DNA from: Streptomyces coacervatus
GTDB lineage: Bacteria; Actinomycetota; Actinomycetes; Streptomycetales; Streptomycetaceae
Direction: 5' to 3'
Length of the DNA stretch: 64,000 nt
Assembly: GCF_029223485.1 (NCBI RefSeq)
Contig: NZ_JARHTP010000028.1
Coordinates: 1 to 64,000, forward strand
A program made the translations under genes and the position numbers. The notes under the pieces were generated by a model. The model did not search any database. It saw only the letters and a list, made by a program, of their open reading frames with translations, and was not told where the DNA came from. This document shows positions 51,953 to 61,197 of the stretch, piece by piece; position 1 is the stretch's first letter, and every line of letters starts with the position of its first letter.

Positions 51953-52720
51953 TCAGACGTTCACGCCGTGCGCGCGCAGGTAGGCGACCGGGTCGATGTC
52001 GGAGCCGTACTCGGGGGTCGTACGGGCCTCGAAGTGCAGATGCGGTCCGGTGGTGTTGCCGGTCGCGCCGGAGAGGCCTATCTGCTGGCCCGGGGTCACC
52101 GTCTGGCCCACCGAGACACCGATGGACGACAGATGGCCGTACTGGGTGTACGTGCCGTCGTGCATCCTGATCACGATCTGGTTGCCGTAGGCGCCGCCCC
52201 AGCCGGTCTCGACGACGGTGCCGGAGCCGACCGCGTGGACGGTCGTGCCGCTCGCGGCGTGGAAGTCGATGCCGGTGTGGCTGCCGGAGGACCACAGGCT
52301 GCTGCTGGCCTGGTAGCCGGTCGAGACGTACGAGTTGGCTATCGGCGCGACGAACGTGTTGAGGCGCTTGCGCTCGGCCTCACGGGCGGCGCGCTCCTTC
52401 GCCTCGCGCTCCGCCTTGGCCTTCGCGGCGGCCTTCTCGCGTGCCGCCTCCGCGGCCGCCTTCTTGAGCGCGGCCTCCTCGGCTGCCTGCTTCTGGGCGT
52501 CGGCCTGGGCGTCGATCTTGTCGGCGATCGTGTCGCCGATGCTGATGACGGGGGTGAGGCCGGTCTGCTCGGCGGAGGAGGTGTCGGCGGCGAGCGCGGG
52601 GGCTGCCAGGCTGCCGACGACGCCGGTGGTGGCGAGGGCCGCGATCCCGGCGGCGCGGGTGGTGGTGCGGTGCATCCGCGTGGGACGACGGTGCTTCCCG
52701 GTGGCGCGCGTGAACGCCAT
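51953..52720 (-). CDS. Secreted M23 (LytM-type) peptidoglycan endopeptidase
   Basis: This 255-residue exported hydrolase has a signal peptide (TTRAAGIAALATTGVVGSLA, cleavage near ALAAD), an Ala/Lys/Glu-rich coiled coil (about 65-115), and an M23 domain (about 135-245) with the zinc motifs SGSHTGIDFHAASG (HxxxD) and GPHLHFEAR (HxH). It cleaves peptide cross-bridges in peptidoglycan. Its long leader carries a ydaO-type c-di-AMP riboswitch (52742-52952), the usual control of Streptomyces wall hydrolases. ATG 52720 is preceded by GGAAGGAAAGGACC. Confidence 0.93.
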   Translation of the reverse strand: MAFTRATGKHRRPTRMHRTTTRAAGIAALATTGVVGSLAAPALAADTSSAEQTGLTPVISIGDTIADKIDAQADAQKQAAEEAALKKAAAEAAREKAAAKAKAEREAKERAAREAERKRLNTFVAPIANSYVSTGYQASSSLWSSGSHTGIDFHAASGTTVHAVGSGTVVETGWGGAYGNQIVIRMHDGTYTQYGHLSSIGVSVGQTVTPGQQIGLSGATGNTTGPHLHFEARTTPEYGSDIDPVAYLRAHGVNV

Positions 52721-52741
52721 GTAGTGGCTGGTCCTTTCCTT

Positions 52742-52952
52742 CCTTCTCGCCTACCGGGTTAGCTGACGGGTTCGGAGCAGGAAGGTCTCCTACGGACCCC
52801 CTCGCTGCACGCGCGGGCGTCCGATTCACCCCAGGGACTGCGATGGGTCCCCGGCTCCCCTGGCTCGCGCCGTACGGGGACTCGGCGATGGCTGTCCGGT
52901 GCCGCGGGTGCGGCGCGGTGCCTGACGGACAGCCCGGACGACGCTAAACGGG
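52742..52952 (-). ncRNA. ydaO/yuaA c-di-AMP riboswitch
   Basis: Read on the minus strand, the leader of the M23 gene contains the conserved ydaO landmarks: GGGGAGCCGGGGACC, GGGGTGAATC (52822-52831) and GAACCCGTCAGCTAACC then GGTAGGCG (52748-52773). GC-rich helices lie between them. In actinobacteria this class switches off wall-hydrolase genes when c-di-AMP is bound. The 3' end is 22 nt from the start codon, so the ribosome site or a terminator stem could be sequestered. Boundaries are approximate. Confidence 0.9.
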
Positions 52953-53038
52953 GCAAGTTTCAATCCCCAAACGGATCACGCCTTTTGTAGCGCATGCCAC
53001 AGGGCAGACAGGCAACCTCTCCCCAATTCGGACATTGA

Positions 53039-53073
53039 GGGGCCCTGGTGACTCATCAGTCACCAGGGCCCCC
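53039..53073 (-). terminator. Terminator of the M16 operon
   Basis: GGGGCCCTGGTGACT and AGTCACCAGGGCCCC form a perfect 15-bp stem around CATC, 27 nt beyond the stop of the leftward M16 gene and just upstream of the riboswitch transcript. Confidence 0.93.
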
Positions 53074-53099
53074 ACACGCGCGTGCCGCTGACCGAGCCT

Positions 53100-54488
53100 C
53101 TACTCGGCTGCCACGACGCTGACTTCGCCGATCCCGAGGGCCTCGACGGGCTCCTTGATCTCGGCCGCGTCACCGACCAGGACCGTCACCAGGCGGTCCA
53201 CCGGGAAGGCGCTCACGGCCGCCGCGGTGGCCTCCACGGTGCCGGTCGCGGAGAGCTGCTGGTACAGCGTCCCCTGGTAGTCGTCCGGCAGATGCTGCTC
53301 GACCTGGTCGGCCAGCGTGCTCGCCACGGCCGCCGCGGTCTCGTACTTGAGCGGTGCCACGCCTACGAGGTTCTGTACGGCGACGTCGCGCTCGGCGTCG
53401 GTGAGGCCGCCCTCGGCGAGGGTCCGCAGGACCGTCCACAGGTCCTGCAGCGCCGGGCCGGTGTTCGGGGTGTCGACGGAACCGCTGATGGCGAGCATCG
53501 CGGCGCCGGAGCCGTCCGGGGCGGACCTGAGGACCTGGCCGAACGCACGCACACCGTAGGTGTAGCCCTTTTCCTCGCGCAGGACGCGGTCCAGGCGGGA
53601 GGTGAGGGTGCCGCCCAGGCAGTAGGTGCCGAGCACCTGCGCCGGCCACACGCGGTCGTGCCGGTCGGCGCCGACGCGGCCGATGAGCAGCTGCGTCTGC
53701 ACGGCTCCGGGGCGGTCCACGATGATCACGCGCCCGGTGTCGTCGGCGGTCACCGGCGGCACGGGGCGGGACTCGGCCGAGGAACCCGTCCAAGCGCCCA
53801 GGGTGTCGCCGAGCAGTGCGTCCAGGTCGATGCCGGTGAGGTCGCCGACGACGACGGCGGTGGCCGTGGCGGGCCGGACATGGCGGTCGTAGAAGGCGCG
53901 CACGGCCGCCGCGTCGATCTTCTCGACCGTCTCCTCGGTGCCCTGGCGCGGCCGCGACATGCGCGAGGTCGCCGGGAACAGCTCCTTGGAGAGCTCCTTG
54001 GCGGCCCGGCGCGAGGGGTTGGCCAGCTCGTGCGGGATCTCGTCGAGACGGTTGCGGACCAGGCGCTCGACCTCGCTGTCGGCGAAAGCGGGCGCCCTGA
54101 GGGCGTCGGCGAGCAGGCCGAGCGCCTTGGCCAGGCGGGAGGCCGGGACCTCCAGGCTCAGGCGTACACCCGGGTGGTCGGCGTGCGAGTCGAGGGTGGC
54201 GCCGCTGCGCTCCAGCTCGGCGGCGAACTCCTCGGCGGAGTGCTTGTCGGTGCCCTCCGAGAAGGCCCGCGCCATGATCGTGGCAACGCCTTCGAAGCCG
54301 GCCGGCTCGGCCTCCAGGGGCGCGTCCAGGAGCACCTCGACGGCGACGACCTGCTGGCCGGGGCGGTGGCAGCGCAGCACGGTCAGGCCGTTGTCGAGCG
54401 CGCCTCGCTCCGGCGCCGGGAAGGCCCAGGGCCTGGCCTCGCCCGCCCGGGGCTGCGGGTGGAACTGCATCGTGGCGAGCTCGCTCAC
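53100..54488 (-). CDS. M16-family protein lacking the zinc motif (partner subunit)
   Basis: This 462-residue protein has the two-fold M16 fold (N-terminal ALDNGLTVLRCHRPG, C-terminal RVLREEKGYTYGVRAFGQV). At the expected active-site helix it reads GVATIMARAF instead of HxxEH, so it cannot bind catalytic zinc. It overlaps the upstream active M16 gene by 4 nt and probably forms the substrate-binding partner subunit in a heterodimer, like the alpha subunit of mitochondrial processing peptidase. The C-terminal RLYTYG-type motif that binds substrate is present (KGYTYGVRA). Confidence 0.88.
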   Translation of the reverse strand: MSELATMQFHPQPRAGEARPWAFPAPERGALDNGLTVLRCHRPGQQVVAVEVLLDAPLEAEPAGFEGVATIMARAFSEGTDKHSAEEFAAELERSGATLDSHADHPGVRLSLEVPASRLAKALGLLADALRAPAFADSEVERLVRNRLDEIPHELANPSRRAAKELSKELFPATSRMSRPRQGTEETVEKIDAAAVRAFYDRHVRPATATAVVVGDLTGIDLDALLGDTLGAWTGSSAESRPVPPVTADDTGRVIIVDRPGAVQTQLLIGRVGADRHDRVWPAQVLGTYCLGGTLTSRLDRVLREEKGYTYGVRAFGQVLRSAPDGSGAAMLAISGSVDTPNTGPALQDLWTVLRTLAEGGLTDAERDVAVQNLVGVAPLKYETAAAVASTLADQVEQHLPDDYQGTLYQQLSATGTVEATAAAVSAFPVDRLVTVLVGDAAEIKEPVEALGIGEVSVVAAE

Positions 54489-55888
54489 TTGGCCGCCTCC
54501 TCGTTCTGGTCGGTGACTTCCACCGTGGCTTCGGACTCGGGGTCTTCGGGGAAGTCCTCGTCCTGGGTGTGCTCCGCGGACTCGGCGGAGAGCGGCTCGT
54601 AGACGAGCACCGCGCGGTTGTCGGGCCGCAGGCGGGCCTTGGCAACCTCCTGGACCTCCTTGGCCGTCACCTCCAGGACCCGCTGGACGGCGGTGAGGGC
54701 GAGCTGCGGGTCACCGAACAGGACGGCGAACCGGCACAGTTCGTCGGCGCGGCCCGCGACCGTGCCCAGCCGGTCCAGCCACTCGCGCTCCAACTGGGCC
54801 TGGGCGCGCTCCATTTCCTCGGCCGTGGGGCCCTGTTCGGCGAACCGGGCGAGCTCCTCGTCGATGGCGGTCTCGATGACCGGCACCTCGACGTCACCGG
54901 AGGTCTTCACGTCCAGCCAGCCCAGGGAGGGCGCTCCGGCCAGCCGCAGCAGGCCGAATCCGGCCGCGACGGCCGTACGGTCGCGCCGTACAAGGCGGTT
55001 GTAGAGGCGGGAGGACTCACCGCCGCCGAGGACGGTGAGCGCCAGGTCGGCGGCGTCCGCCTCGCGCGTGCCGTCGTGCGGCAGCCGGTAGGCCGCCATC
55101 AGGGCGCGCGCCGGCACTTCCTCCTCGATGACCTCGCGCAGCTGCTCACCGATGATCTCGGGCAGCGAGCCGTCGCGGGGCGCCGGCTTCCCGTCGTGCG
55201 CGGCGATGGACCCGAAGTACTTCTCGATCCAGGCGAGCGTCTGCTCCGGGTCGATGTCGCCGACGACCGAGAGGACGGCGTTGCCCGGCGCGTAGTACGT
55301 GCGGAAGAACGCGCGCGCGTCCTCCAGGGTCGCCGCGTCCAGGTCGGCCATCGAGCCGATCGGGGTGTGGTGGTAGGGGTGGCCCTCCGGGTAGGCGAGG
55401 GCGGTCAGCCGCTCGAACGCCGTGCCGTACGGCACGTTGTCGTAACGCTGCCTGCGCTCGTTCTTGACGACGTCCCGCTGGTTCTCCATGGACTCGTCGT
55501 CGAGGGCGGCGAGCAGGGAGCCCATCCGGTCGGCTTCCAGCCAGAGGGCGAGCTCCAACTGGTGGGCGGGCATGGTCTCGAAGTAGTTGGTGCGCTCGAA
55601 GCTGGTGGTGCCGTTGAGCGAGCCGCCGGCGCCCTGCACCAGCTCGAAGTGCCCGTTGCCCTTGACCTGCCCCGAGCCCTGGAACATCAGGTGCTCGAAA
55701 AGGTGAGCCAGGCCGGTACGGCCCTTGACTTCGTGGCGCGAGCCGACGTCGTACCAGAGGCACACCGCCGCGACGGGGGTCAGGTGGTCCTCGGAGAGCA
55801 CCACGCGCAGCCCGTTGGCCAGGCGGTGCTCGGTCGCTGTCAGGCCCCCGGTGCCTGCCTGGTCTGTGGCCGTGTGACCCATGGGCAT
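54485..55888 (-). CDS. M16 zinc metallopeptidase (catalytic subunit)
   Basis: This 467-residue peptidase has the inverted zinc motif HLFEH (in LAHLFEHLMFQGSG, about residues 68-72) and the downstream Glu in SMENQRDVVKNERRQRYDN. The start ATG 55888 (MPMGHTATDQ) has GAAGGGACGTAC upstream. No signal peptide is visible, so it acts in the cytoplasm, presumably degrading peptides held between its two halves. An acidic C-terminal tail (EHTQDEDFPEDPESEATVEV) is present. It overlaps the inactive M16 partner gene by 4 nt. Confidence 0.93.
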   Translation of the reverse strand: MPMGHTATDQAGTGGLTATEHRLANGLRVVLSEDHLTPVAAVCLWYDVGSRHEVKGRTGLAHLFEHLMFQGSGQVKGNGHFELVQGAGGSLNGTTSFERTNYFETMPAHQLELALWLEADRMGSLLAALDDESMENQRDVVKNERRQRYDNVPYGTAFERLTALAYPEGHPYHHTPIGSMADLDAATLEDARAFFRTYYAPGNAVLSVVGDIDPEQTLAWIEKYFGSIAAHDGKPAPRDGSLPEIIGEQLREVIEEEVPARALMAAYRLPHDGTREADAADLALTVLGGGESSRLYNRLVRRDRTAVAAGFGLLRLAGAPSLGWLDVKTSGDVEVPVIETAIDEELARFAEQGPTAEEMERAQAQLEREWLDRLGTVAGRADELCRFAVLFGDPQLALTAVQRVLEVTAKEVQEVAKARLRPDNRAVLVYEPLSAESAEHTQDEDFPEDPESEATVEVTDQNEEAAK

Positions 55889-56134
55889 GTACGTCCCTTC
55901 GCCTCGCGGATGCGGTGGTTCAAGCCGCGGTTTTCCTGCCGGTCCTGCCACTGTATGCAAGCGTGCAGATCGTCGGCGAAGTTCCCGGGCGACGTACGCC
56001 CACAGCGGATCGCGTAGCCTGCGTCCACGCCTGGCGGGAGGGCCGATGTCAGGTCCTCGTCCGCGTTGTCAGTGCCACGGTCCACAATGGTCCGCGTCAG
56101 ATATCGTTCACGCTTGAGCAAGGAGCCGGCAGCG

Positions 56135-58591
56135 ATGGCCCGCCGCAGCACGAAGACCCCGCCGCCCGACGACTCGTACGAGGAGAAGATCCTCGACATC
56201 GACGTCGTCGACGAGATGCAGGGCTCCTTCCTCGAGTACGCGTACTCGGTCATCTACTCCCGAGCCCTGCCCGATGCCCGCGACGGCCTCAAGCCGGTGC
56301 ACCGGCGCATCGTCTACCAGATGAACGAGATGGGGCTGCGCCCCGACCGCGGCTATGTGAAGTGCGCGCGCGTGGTCGGCGAGGTCATGGGCAAGCTGCA
56401 CCCGCACGGTGACGCGTCGATCTACGACGCCCTGGTGCGCATGGCCCAGCCGTTCTCCATGCGCGTGCCGCTGGTCGACGGGCACGGCAACTTCGGCTCG
56501 TTGGGCAACGACGACCCGCCCGCCGCCATGCGGTACACCGAGTGCCGCCAGGCCCAGGCGACGAGCCTGATGACGGAGTCGATCGACGAGGACACGGTCG
56601 ACTTCGCGCCCAACTACGACGGCCAGGAGCAGGAGCCGGTGGCGCTGCCCGCCGCCTTCCCGAACCTGCTGGTGAACGGCTCGTCGGGCATCGCGGTCGG
56701 CATGGCGACGAACATGCCGCCGCACAACCTCGCCGAGGTCATCTCGGCCGCCCGGCACCTGATCCGCTTCCCGGGCGCGGACCTCGACACCCTGATGAAG
56801 CACGTCCCCGGCCCCGACCTGCCGACCGGCGGCCGCATCGTCGGCCTCTCCGGCATCCGGGACGCGTACGAGACGGGCCGTGGCACGTTCAAGATCCGCG
56901 CCACGGTCGAGATCGAGACCGTCACCGCCCGCCGCAAGGGCCTGGTCATCACCGAACTGCCCTTCGCGGTCGGCCCGGAGAAGGTGATCGCCAAGATCAA
57001 GGACCTGGTCGGTTCGAAGAAGATCCAGGGCATCGCCGACGTCAAGGACCTCACCGACCGCGCGCACGGCCTGCGCCTGGTCATCGAGATCAAGAACGGC
57101 TTCGTGCCGGAGGCCGTCCTGGAGCAGCTGTACAAGCTGACGCCGCTGGAGGAGTCCTTCGGCATCAACAACGTCGCGCTGGTGGACGGCCAGCCGCTCA
57201 CGCTGGGCCTCAAGGAGCTCCTGGAGGTCTACCTCGACCACCGCTTCGAGGTCGTGCGGCGCCGCAGCGAGTTCCGCCGCACCAAGCGCCGCGACCGTCT
57301 GCACCTGGTGGAGGGCCTGCTCACCGCGCTCGTCGACATCGACGAGGTCATCCGTCTGATCCGCTCCAGCGAGAACAGCGCGCAGGCCAAGGAGCGCCTG
57401 ATGGAGCGCTTCTCCCTGTCGGAGATCCAGACCCAGTACATCCTGGACACACCGCTGCGCCGGCTGACCAAGTTCGACCGCATCGAGCTGGAGTCGGAGA
57501 AGGACAGGCTCAACGCCGAGATCGCGGAGCTGACCCGGATCCTCGAATCGGACGCGGAGCTGCGCAAGCTGGTCTCCTCCGAACTGGCCGCGGTGGCCAA
57601 GAAGTTCGGCACCGAGCGGCGTACGGTCCTGCTGGAGGCGTCCGGCGCCCCGGCTGCCGCCGTGCCGCTGCAGGTCGCGGACGACCCGTGCCGGATCCTG
57701 CTCTCCTCCACGGGCCTGCTGGCCCGTACGTCGAACGGCGAGCCCTTCCTGGAGGACGCCGACGCCCGGCGCACCAAGCACGACGTGATCGTGTCCGCGG
57801 TCCCGGCGACTGCACGCGGCGAGATCGGCGCGGTGACCTCCTTGGGCCGTCTGCTGCGGATCAACGTCGTCGACCTGCCGCAGCTGCCGGACACGGCGTC
57901 GGCGCCGAACCTCGCCGGCGGGGCACCCCTGTCGGAGTTCCTCTCCCTGGAGGACGGCGAGACGGTCATCTGCCTGATCACGCTCGACGAGTCCTCCCCC
58001 GGCCTCGCCCTCGGCACCGAACAGGGCGTCGTGAAGCGTGTCGTCCCCGACTACCCGTCCAACAAGGAGGAGTTGGAGGTCATCACGCTCAAGGACGGCG
58101 ACCGGATCGTCGGCGCCATCGAGCTGCGCACCGGCGAGGAGGACCTGGTCTTCATCACGGACGACGCGCAACTGCTGCGCTATCAGGCCTCACAGGTCCG
58201 TCCCCAGGGCCGCCCGGCGGGCGGTATGGCGGGCATCAAGCTCACCGAGGGCGCGAAGGTCATCTCCTTCACGGCCGTGGACCCGGCCGTGGATGCAGTC
58301 GTGTTCACGGTCGCGGGCTCGCGCGGCACACTCGACGACTCGGTCCAGACGACGGCCAAGCTGACCCCGTTCGACCAGTATCCGCGCAAGGGCCGCGCCA
58401 CCGGCGGCGTCCGCTGCCAGCGGTTCCTGAAGGGCGAGGACTGCCTGTCCTTGGCCTGGGCGGGCGCCGTCCCGGCCAAGGCGGCGCAGAAGAACGGCAC
58501 TCCGGCCGACCTCCCCGAGATGGATCCGCGCCGCGACGGCTCGGGCGTGTCCCTGGGGAAGACGGTGGCGGTGGTGGCGGGACCCGTCTAG
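56135..58591 (+). CDS. parC: DNA topoisomerase IV subunit A
   Basis: This 818-residue type IIA topoisomerase subunit cuts and reseals DNA during decatenation. The breakage-reunion domain has the active tyrosine Y134 (AAMRYTECRQ), GVGMATN-type text GIAVGMATNMPPHN, and a coiled-coil exit gate (about 400-500). The C-terminal beta-pinwheel (about 520-800) lacks a clear GyrA box, consistent with ParC rather than GyrA; DGDRIVGAIELRTGEEDLVF is a blade repeat. ATG 56135 has AAGGAG upstream. Its stop codon shares CTAG with the convergent CobW gene. The parE partner is not in this window. Confidence 0.94.
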   Translation: MARRSTKTPPPDDSYEEKILDIDVVDEMQGSFLEYAYSVIYSRALPDARDGLKPVHRRIVYQMNEMGLRPDRGYVKCARVVGEVMGKLHPHGDASIYDALVRMAQPFSMRVPLVDGHGNFGSLGNDDPPAAMRYTECRQAQATSLMTESIDEDTVDFAPNYDGQEQEPVALPAAFPNLLVNGSSGIAVGMATNMPPHNLAEVISAARHLIRFPGADLDTLMKHVPGPDLPTGGRIVGLSGIRDAYETGRGTFKIRATVEIETVTARRKGLVITELPFAVGPEKVIAKIKDLVGSKKIQGIADVKDLTDRAHGLRLVIEIKNGFVPEAVLEQLYKLTPLEESFGINNVALVDGQPLTLGLKELLEVYLDHRFEVVRRRSEFRRTKRRDRLHLVEGLLTALVDIDEVIRLIRSSENSAQAKERLMERFSLSEIQTQYILDTPLRRLTKFDRIELESEKDRLNAEIAELTRILESDAELRKLVSSELAAVAKKFGTERRTVLLEASGAPAAAVPLQVADDPCRILLSSTGLLARTSNGEPFLEDADARRTKHDVIVSAVPATARGEIGAVTSLGRLLRINVVDLPQLPDTASAPNLAGGAPLSEFLSLEDGETVICLITLDESSPGLALGTEQGVVKRVVPDYPSNKEELEVITLKDGDRIVGAIELRTGEEDLVFITDDAQLLRYQASQVRPQGRPAGGMAGIKLTEGAKVISFTAVDPAVDAVVFTVAGSRGTLDDSVQTTAKLTPFDQYPRKGRATGGVRCQRFLKGEDCLSLAWAGAVPAKAAQKNGTPADLPEMDPRRDGSGVSLGKTVAVVAGPV

Positions 58592-59652
58592 GCCGACGGC
58601 TCCACGAGGTCCGTCTCCGGATCCTGTACGTAGCGCAGGACGCCCCACATACCGTGCTCGTCGGCGGTGTGCGGGGCGCCGCTCCTGCTCGCCTCGAGTT
58701 CCTTGCCGAGGGCGGGCGCGTCGATGCCGGAGCCGATGAGGACGACCTGCGTCACTCGCGCGTCGTCCGGCGCCCAGGGCTCCGGGTAGAACCGGAGGAA
58801 GCGCCCCACCGCGTGTACGGCGTAACGGTTCCGGATGTCGTGCGCCCCGAAGTCGACGTACCCCTTGATCCGGTACAGCCCCTCGGGCCGGCTGTCGAGG
58901 AACTCCATCAACCGGCGCGGGTCCATGGGCACTTCGGAGGTGAAGGACAGGCTGTCGTACGCCGCGTGCAGGTGATCGGCGTGGCCCTGCTCGCCGTGCT
59001 CGTGCAGGTCGTCGAAGGACAGCTGCCCGATGCGCTCCTCGCTCGGCCTGCAGTCGAAGAGGAACTCGGGATCGATGCGGCCGTAGGAGGCAGGGACGAC
59101 GGCGGCACGGTCGACGAGGGAACGGACGAGCCCGAGGACGCGCTCGGCGTCCGGCGCCCGGTCGAGCTTGTTGACGACGACGAGGTCGGCGAGGGCGAGA
59201 TGCCGGTCGACCTCGGGATGCTTCACACGTGTGCCGTCGAACTCAGCGGCGTCGACGACCTCGACGAGGCCGCCGTACACGATCCCCGGCTGCTCACTGG
59301 CGAGCACCATGCGCACGAGTTCCTGCGGTTCGGCGAGGCCGCTGGCTTCGATCACGATGACGTCGATGCCGGCGGAGGGCCGGGCGAGCCGTTCGAGATA
59401 GAGGTCGAGCTCGCTGACGTCGACGGCACAGCACAGACAGCCGTTCCCGAGCGAGACGGTGGAGTCACCGAGCGCTCCGGCGACGGCCATGGCATCGATC
59501 TCGATGGCACCGAAGTCATTGACGACGGCGCCGATACGGCTGCCACCGCTGCGATGCAGGAGATGATTGAGGAGGGTGGTCTTGCCGGAGCCCAGGAATC
59601 CGGCGAGTACGACGACCGGGATCTGCCGGATGCTGTGGCTCGGCTGACTCAA
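58588..59652 (-). CDS. CobW/COG0523 GTP-binding metallochaperone
   Basis: This 354-residue G3E GTPase has the P-loop GFLGSGKTT (residues 18-26), metal motif GCLCC (in GNGCLCCAVDVSEL), NKLD for guanine, EASGLAEPQELV, and a CobW_C domain (about 270-345, RFLRFYPEPW, VTQVVLIGSGID). Such proteins deliver zinc or another metal to client enzymes, often under Zur control. TTG 59652 has AGAGAGG upstream. A His-rich stretch (DDLHEHGEQGHADHLHAAYD) fits metal handling. I see no convincing Zur box in the 320-nt upstream gap. Confidence 0.9.
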   Translation of the reverse strand: MSQPSHSIRQIPVVVLAGFLGSGKTTLLNHLLHRSGGSRIGAVVNDFGAIEIDAMAVAGALGDSTVSLGNGCLCCAVDVSELDLYLERLARPSAGIDVIVIEASGLAEPQELVRMVLASEQPGIVYGGLVEVVDAAEFDGTRVKHPEVDRHLALADLVVVNKLDRAPDAERVLGLVRSLVDRAAVVPASYGRIDPEFLFDCRPSEERIGQLSFDDLHEHGEQGHADHLHAAYDSLSFTSEVPMDPRRLMEFLDSRPEGLYRIKGYVDFGAHDIRNRYAVHAVGRFLRFYPEPWAPDDARVTQVVLIGSGIDAPALGKELEASRSGAPHTADEHGMWGVLRYVQDPETDLVEPSA

Positions 59653-59973
59653 CGTGCGACCTCTCTGACACCGACGCGCGCACCGGATCGCGACCGCGGC
59701 GCACACCCAAGGATTGAATGCCGGACCAGGATACGAGCCGTAAGAATCACCGCGAAGTGAACGATTGTTAGCAGCAGTTGCGGGGCAGACGTTGGGCAAG
59801 GCGCCGGAGCGTGCGACCCTTGCTTCCCTCCGTGCGCCGCCTCTCCGCCTCCCTGCCGATCAGAGCCGCTCGGCACCCTGGGAGACGGCAAGCGCCGCCC
59901 ACCGCTCGCCGGTCCCCATCAGTCGACCCGCACCCCGACGACCGGCGGACGGCCGCCTGACTCGGGGGTTGAC
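59653..59973. other. Divergent intergenic region upstream of CobW and DUF6082 genes
   Basis: No coding frame with proper codon bias is present. A locally A+T-rich segment around 59735-59775 (ATACGAGCC to GATTGTTAGC) is the likely promoter zone for the leftward CobW gene. I could not identify a defined operator or hairpin. Confidence 0.5.
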
Positions 59974-60531
59974 ATGGTCACACAGAACTTTGGGCTTCGG
60001 GGGCTGAGGGCCGTAGCCTCGGCCGGCATCGGCCTGGCGGCAGGTGCCGCCGCCACCCTGGCCGCACAGCGACCCGCTCTCCATGCCCTGCGCACACGGA
60101 TCGAGCATCTGGAACAAGCCGCCCAGGCCCAGCGCCAGACCAACTTCGCCCACCAGCAGCGCCTGCACTGGGAGCTACTGAGCAAGGCCATGGACGATCC
60201 GGACCTGGCCGAGGTGCTGGACGCCTACAACGGGACCGTTCCGCCCAGGAAGCAGCGCCAGTTCCTCTTCGCCAACGCCCTCTACACCAATGCGTTCTGC
60301 TACTACCGCATGGGCAACATAACGCGCGATGAGTTCTTCGGCTTCGCCCGAAGCATGCTCCAAATTCCCATATTCCGTGAGTATTGGTACGCAACCCGGC
60401 CTCATCGGGCAACGCTGATCGGAACTTCCGAAGAAGCCAAACTCGGCCGCATGGTTGACGAGCTTCTGGTCCAGCTGGAGGAAACGGACATCGACGAGTG
60501 GTGGGTGGTCGGGGAGCCGCCGACCGAGTAG
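59974..60531 (+). CDS. DUF6082 protein
   Basis: This 185-residue protein matches the DUF6082 family, restricted mainly to streptomycetes. A hydrophobic N-terminal segment (AVASAGIGLAAGAAATLAAQ, about 12-31) may anchor it in the membrane. A helical stretch (ALRTRIEHLEQAAQAQRQTN) leads to the family core (about 62-170) with LLSKAMDDPDLAEVLDAY, RKQRQFLFANALYTNAFCYYRMGNI, and FREYWYATRPHR. The codons around 60300-60420 are A+T-richer than neighbouring genes. DUF6082 proteins often accompany XRE regulators and small DUF proteins; here two related 79-residue genes follow. Function is unknown. Confidence 0.83.
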   Translation: MVTQNFGLRGLRAVASAGIGLAAGAAATLAAQRPALHALRTRIEHLEQAAQAQRQTNFAHQQRLHWELLSKAMDDPDLAEVLDAYNGTVPPRKQRQFLFANALYTNAFCYYRMGNITRDEFFGFARSMLQIPIFREYWYATRPHRATLIGTSEEAKLGRMVDELLVQLEETDIDEWWVVGEPPTE

Positions 60532-60805
60532 CCGCAGCCGCTTCTCGCCCTCGAGGCGTGAAACGCCGTCCCTGCGAGCCACTCTCCTGAGCGCATCACA
60601 CGGTTGGGCGGTAACAAACCAGTAAACCGCTGCGTTTCCCCAGGTGCCAACAAGGTTGACTACTGCGCATCCTGCGGAACAGGGCGATCCCCGCCGAACC
60701 GCCATCCACGCCGCCCGGTTGTCGAGACCGCGGCCCCACCGGGCCGAATCGCGCCGCGCTGCCCCAGTGCGCACCCACCTCGAGACCAAAAGGAACACCA
60801 GAACA

Positions 60806-61045
60806 GTGAGCCAGATCATCCGTCGGATTGGTACACCGCCGAGCGCCCGGGGAAGCGCGACAGGTGCCAATTGCCCCGATATCTTCGAGCTCTCCGACGG
60901 AAGGTTCGCTGTCATCGGCACGGACGTCACGGACGAACTCGACGCCCAGCTCCCTGCCGACGCCTCCAGAGCCGGCTACGAACGCATTGTCGTGGTCACC
61001 CGCGAGACCCTCATTCACGCCAAGGCTGACATCCCCGACGCATAG
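60806..61045 (+). CDS. 79-residue small protein, copy A
   Basis: GTG 60806, after AAAAGGAACACC, opens a 79-residue protein. Its sequence runs SQIIRRIGTPPSARGS, CPDIFELSDGRFAVIGTDVT, and DASRAGYERIVVVTRETL. It is a clear paralogue of the gene at 61198-61437, with the same length and the same three blocks. The family is frequent in Streptomyces but has no name I am sure of. It has no membrane segment or Cys pair; the single Cys is in NCPDIFELSD. Confidence 0.75.
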   Translation: MSQIIRRIGTPPSARGSATGANCPDIFELSDGRFAVIGTDVTDELDAQLPADASRAGYERIVVVTRETLIHAKADIPDA

Positions 61046-61197
61046 CCCACGGGGTCATTCCCTACGCACCCTCAATCGTTCAGTCAGCCTGTCTTCGTCT
61101 GCACTTCGACGTCCCCGGTGCCCTGCAGCCCTGCACGGCAGGGCACCCCCGGGCGGCAACACCATGAGCTCAAGGTCACTGTCTGAAAGGCGGGACA

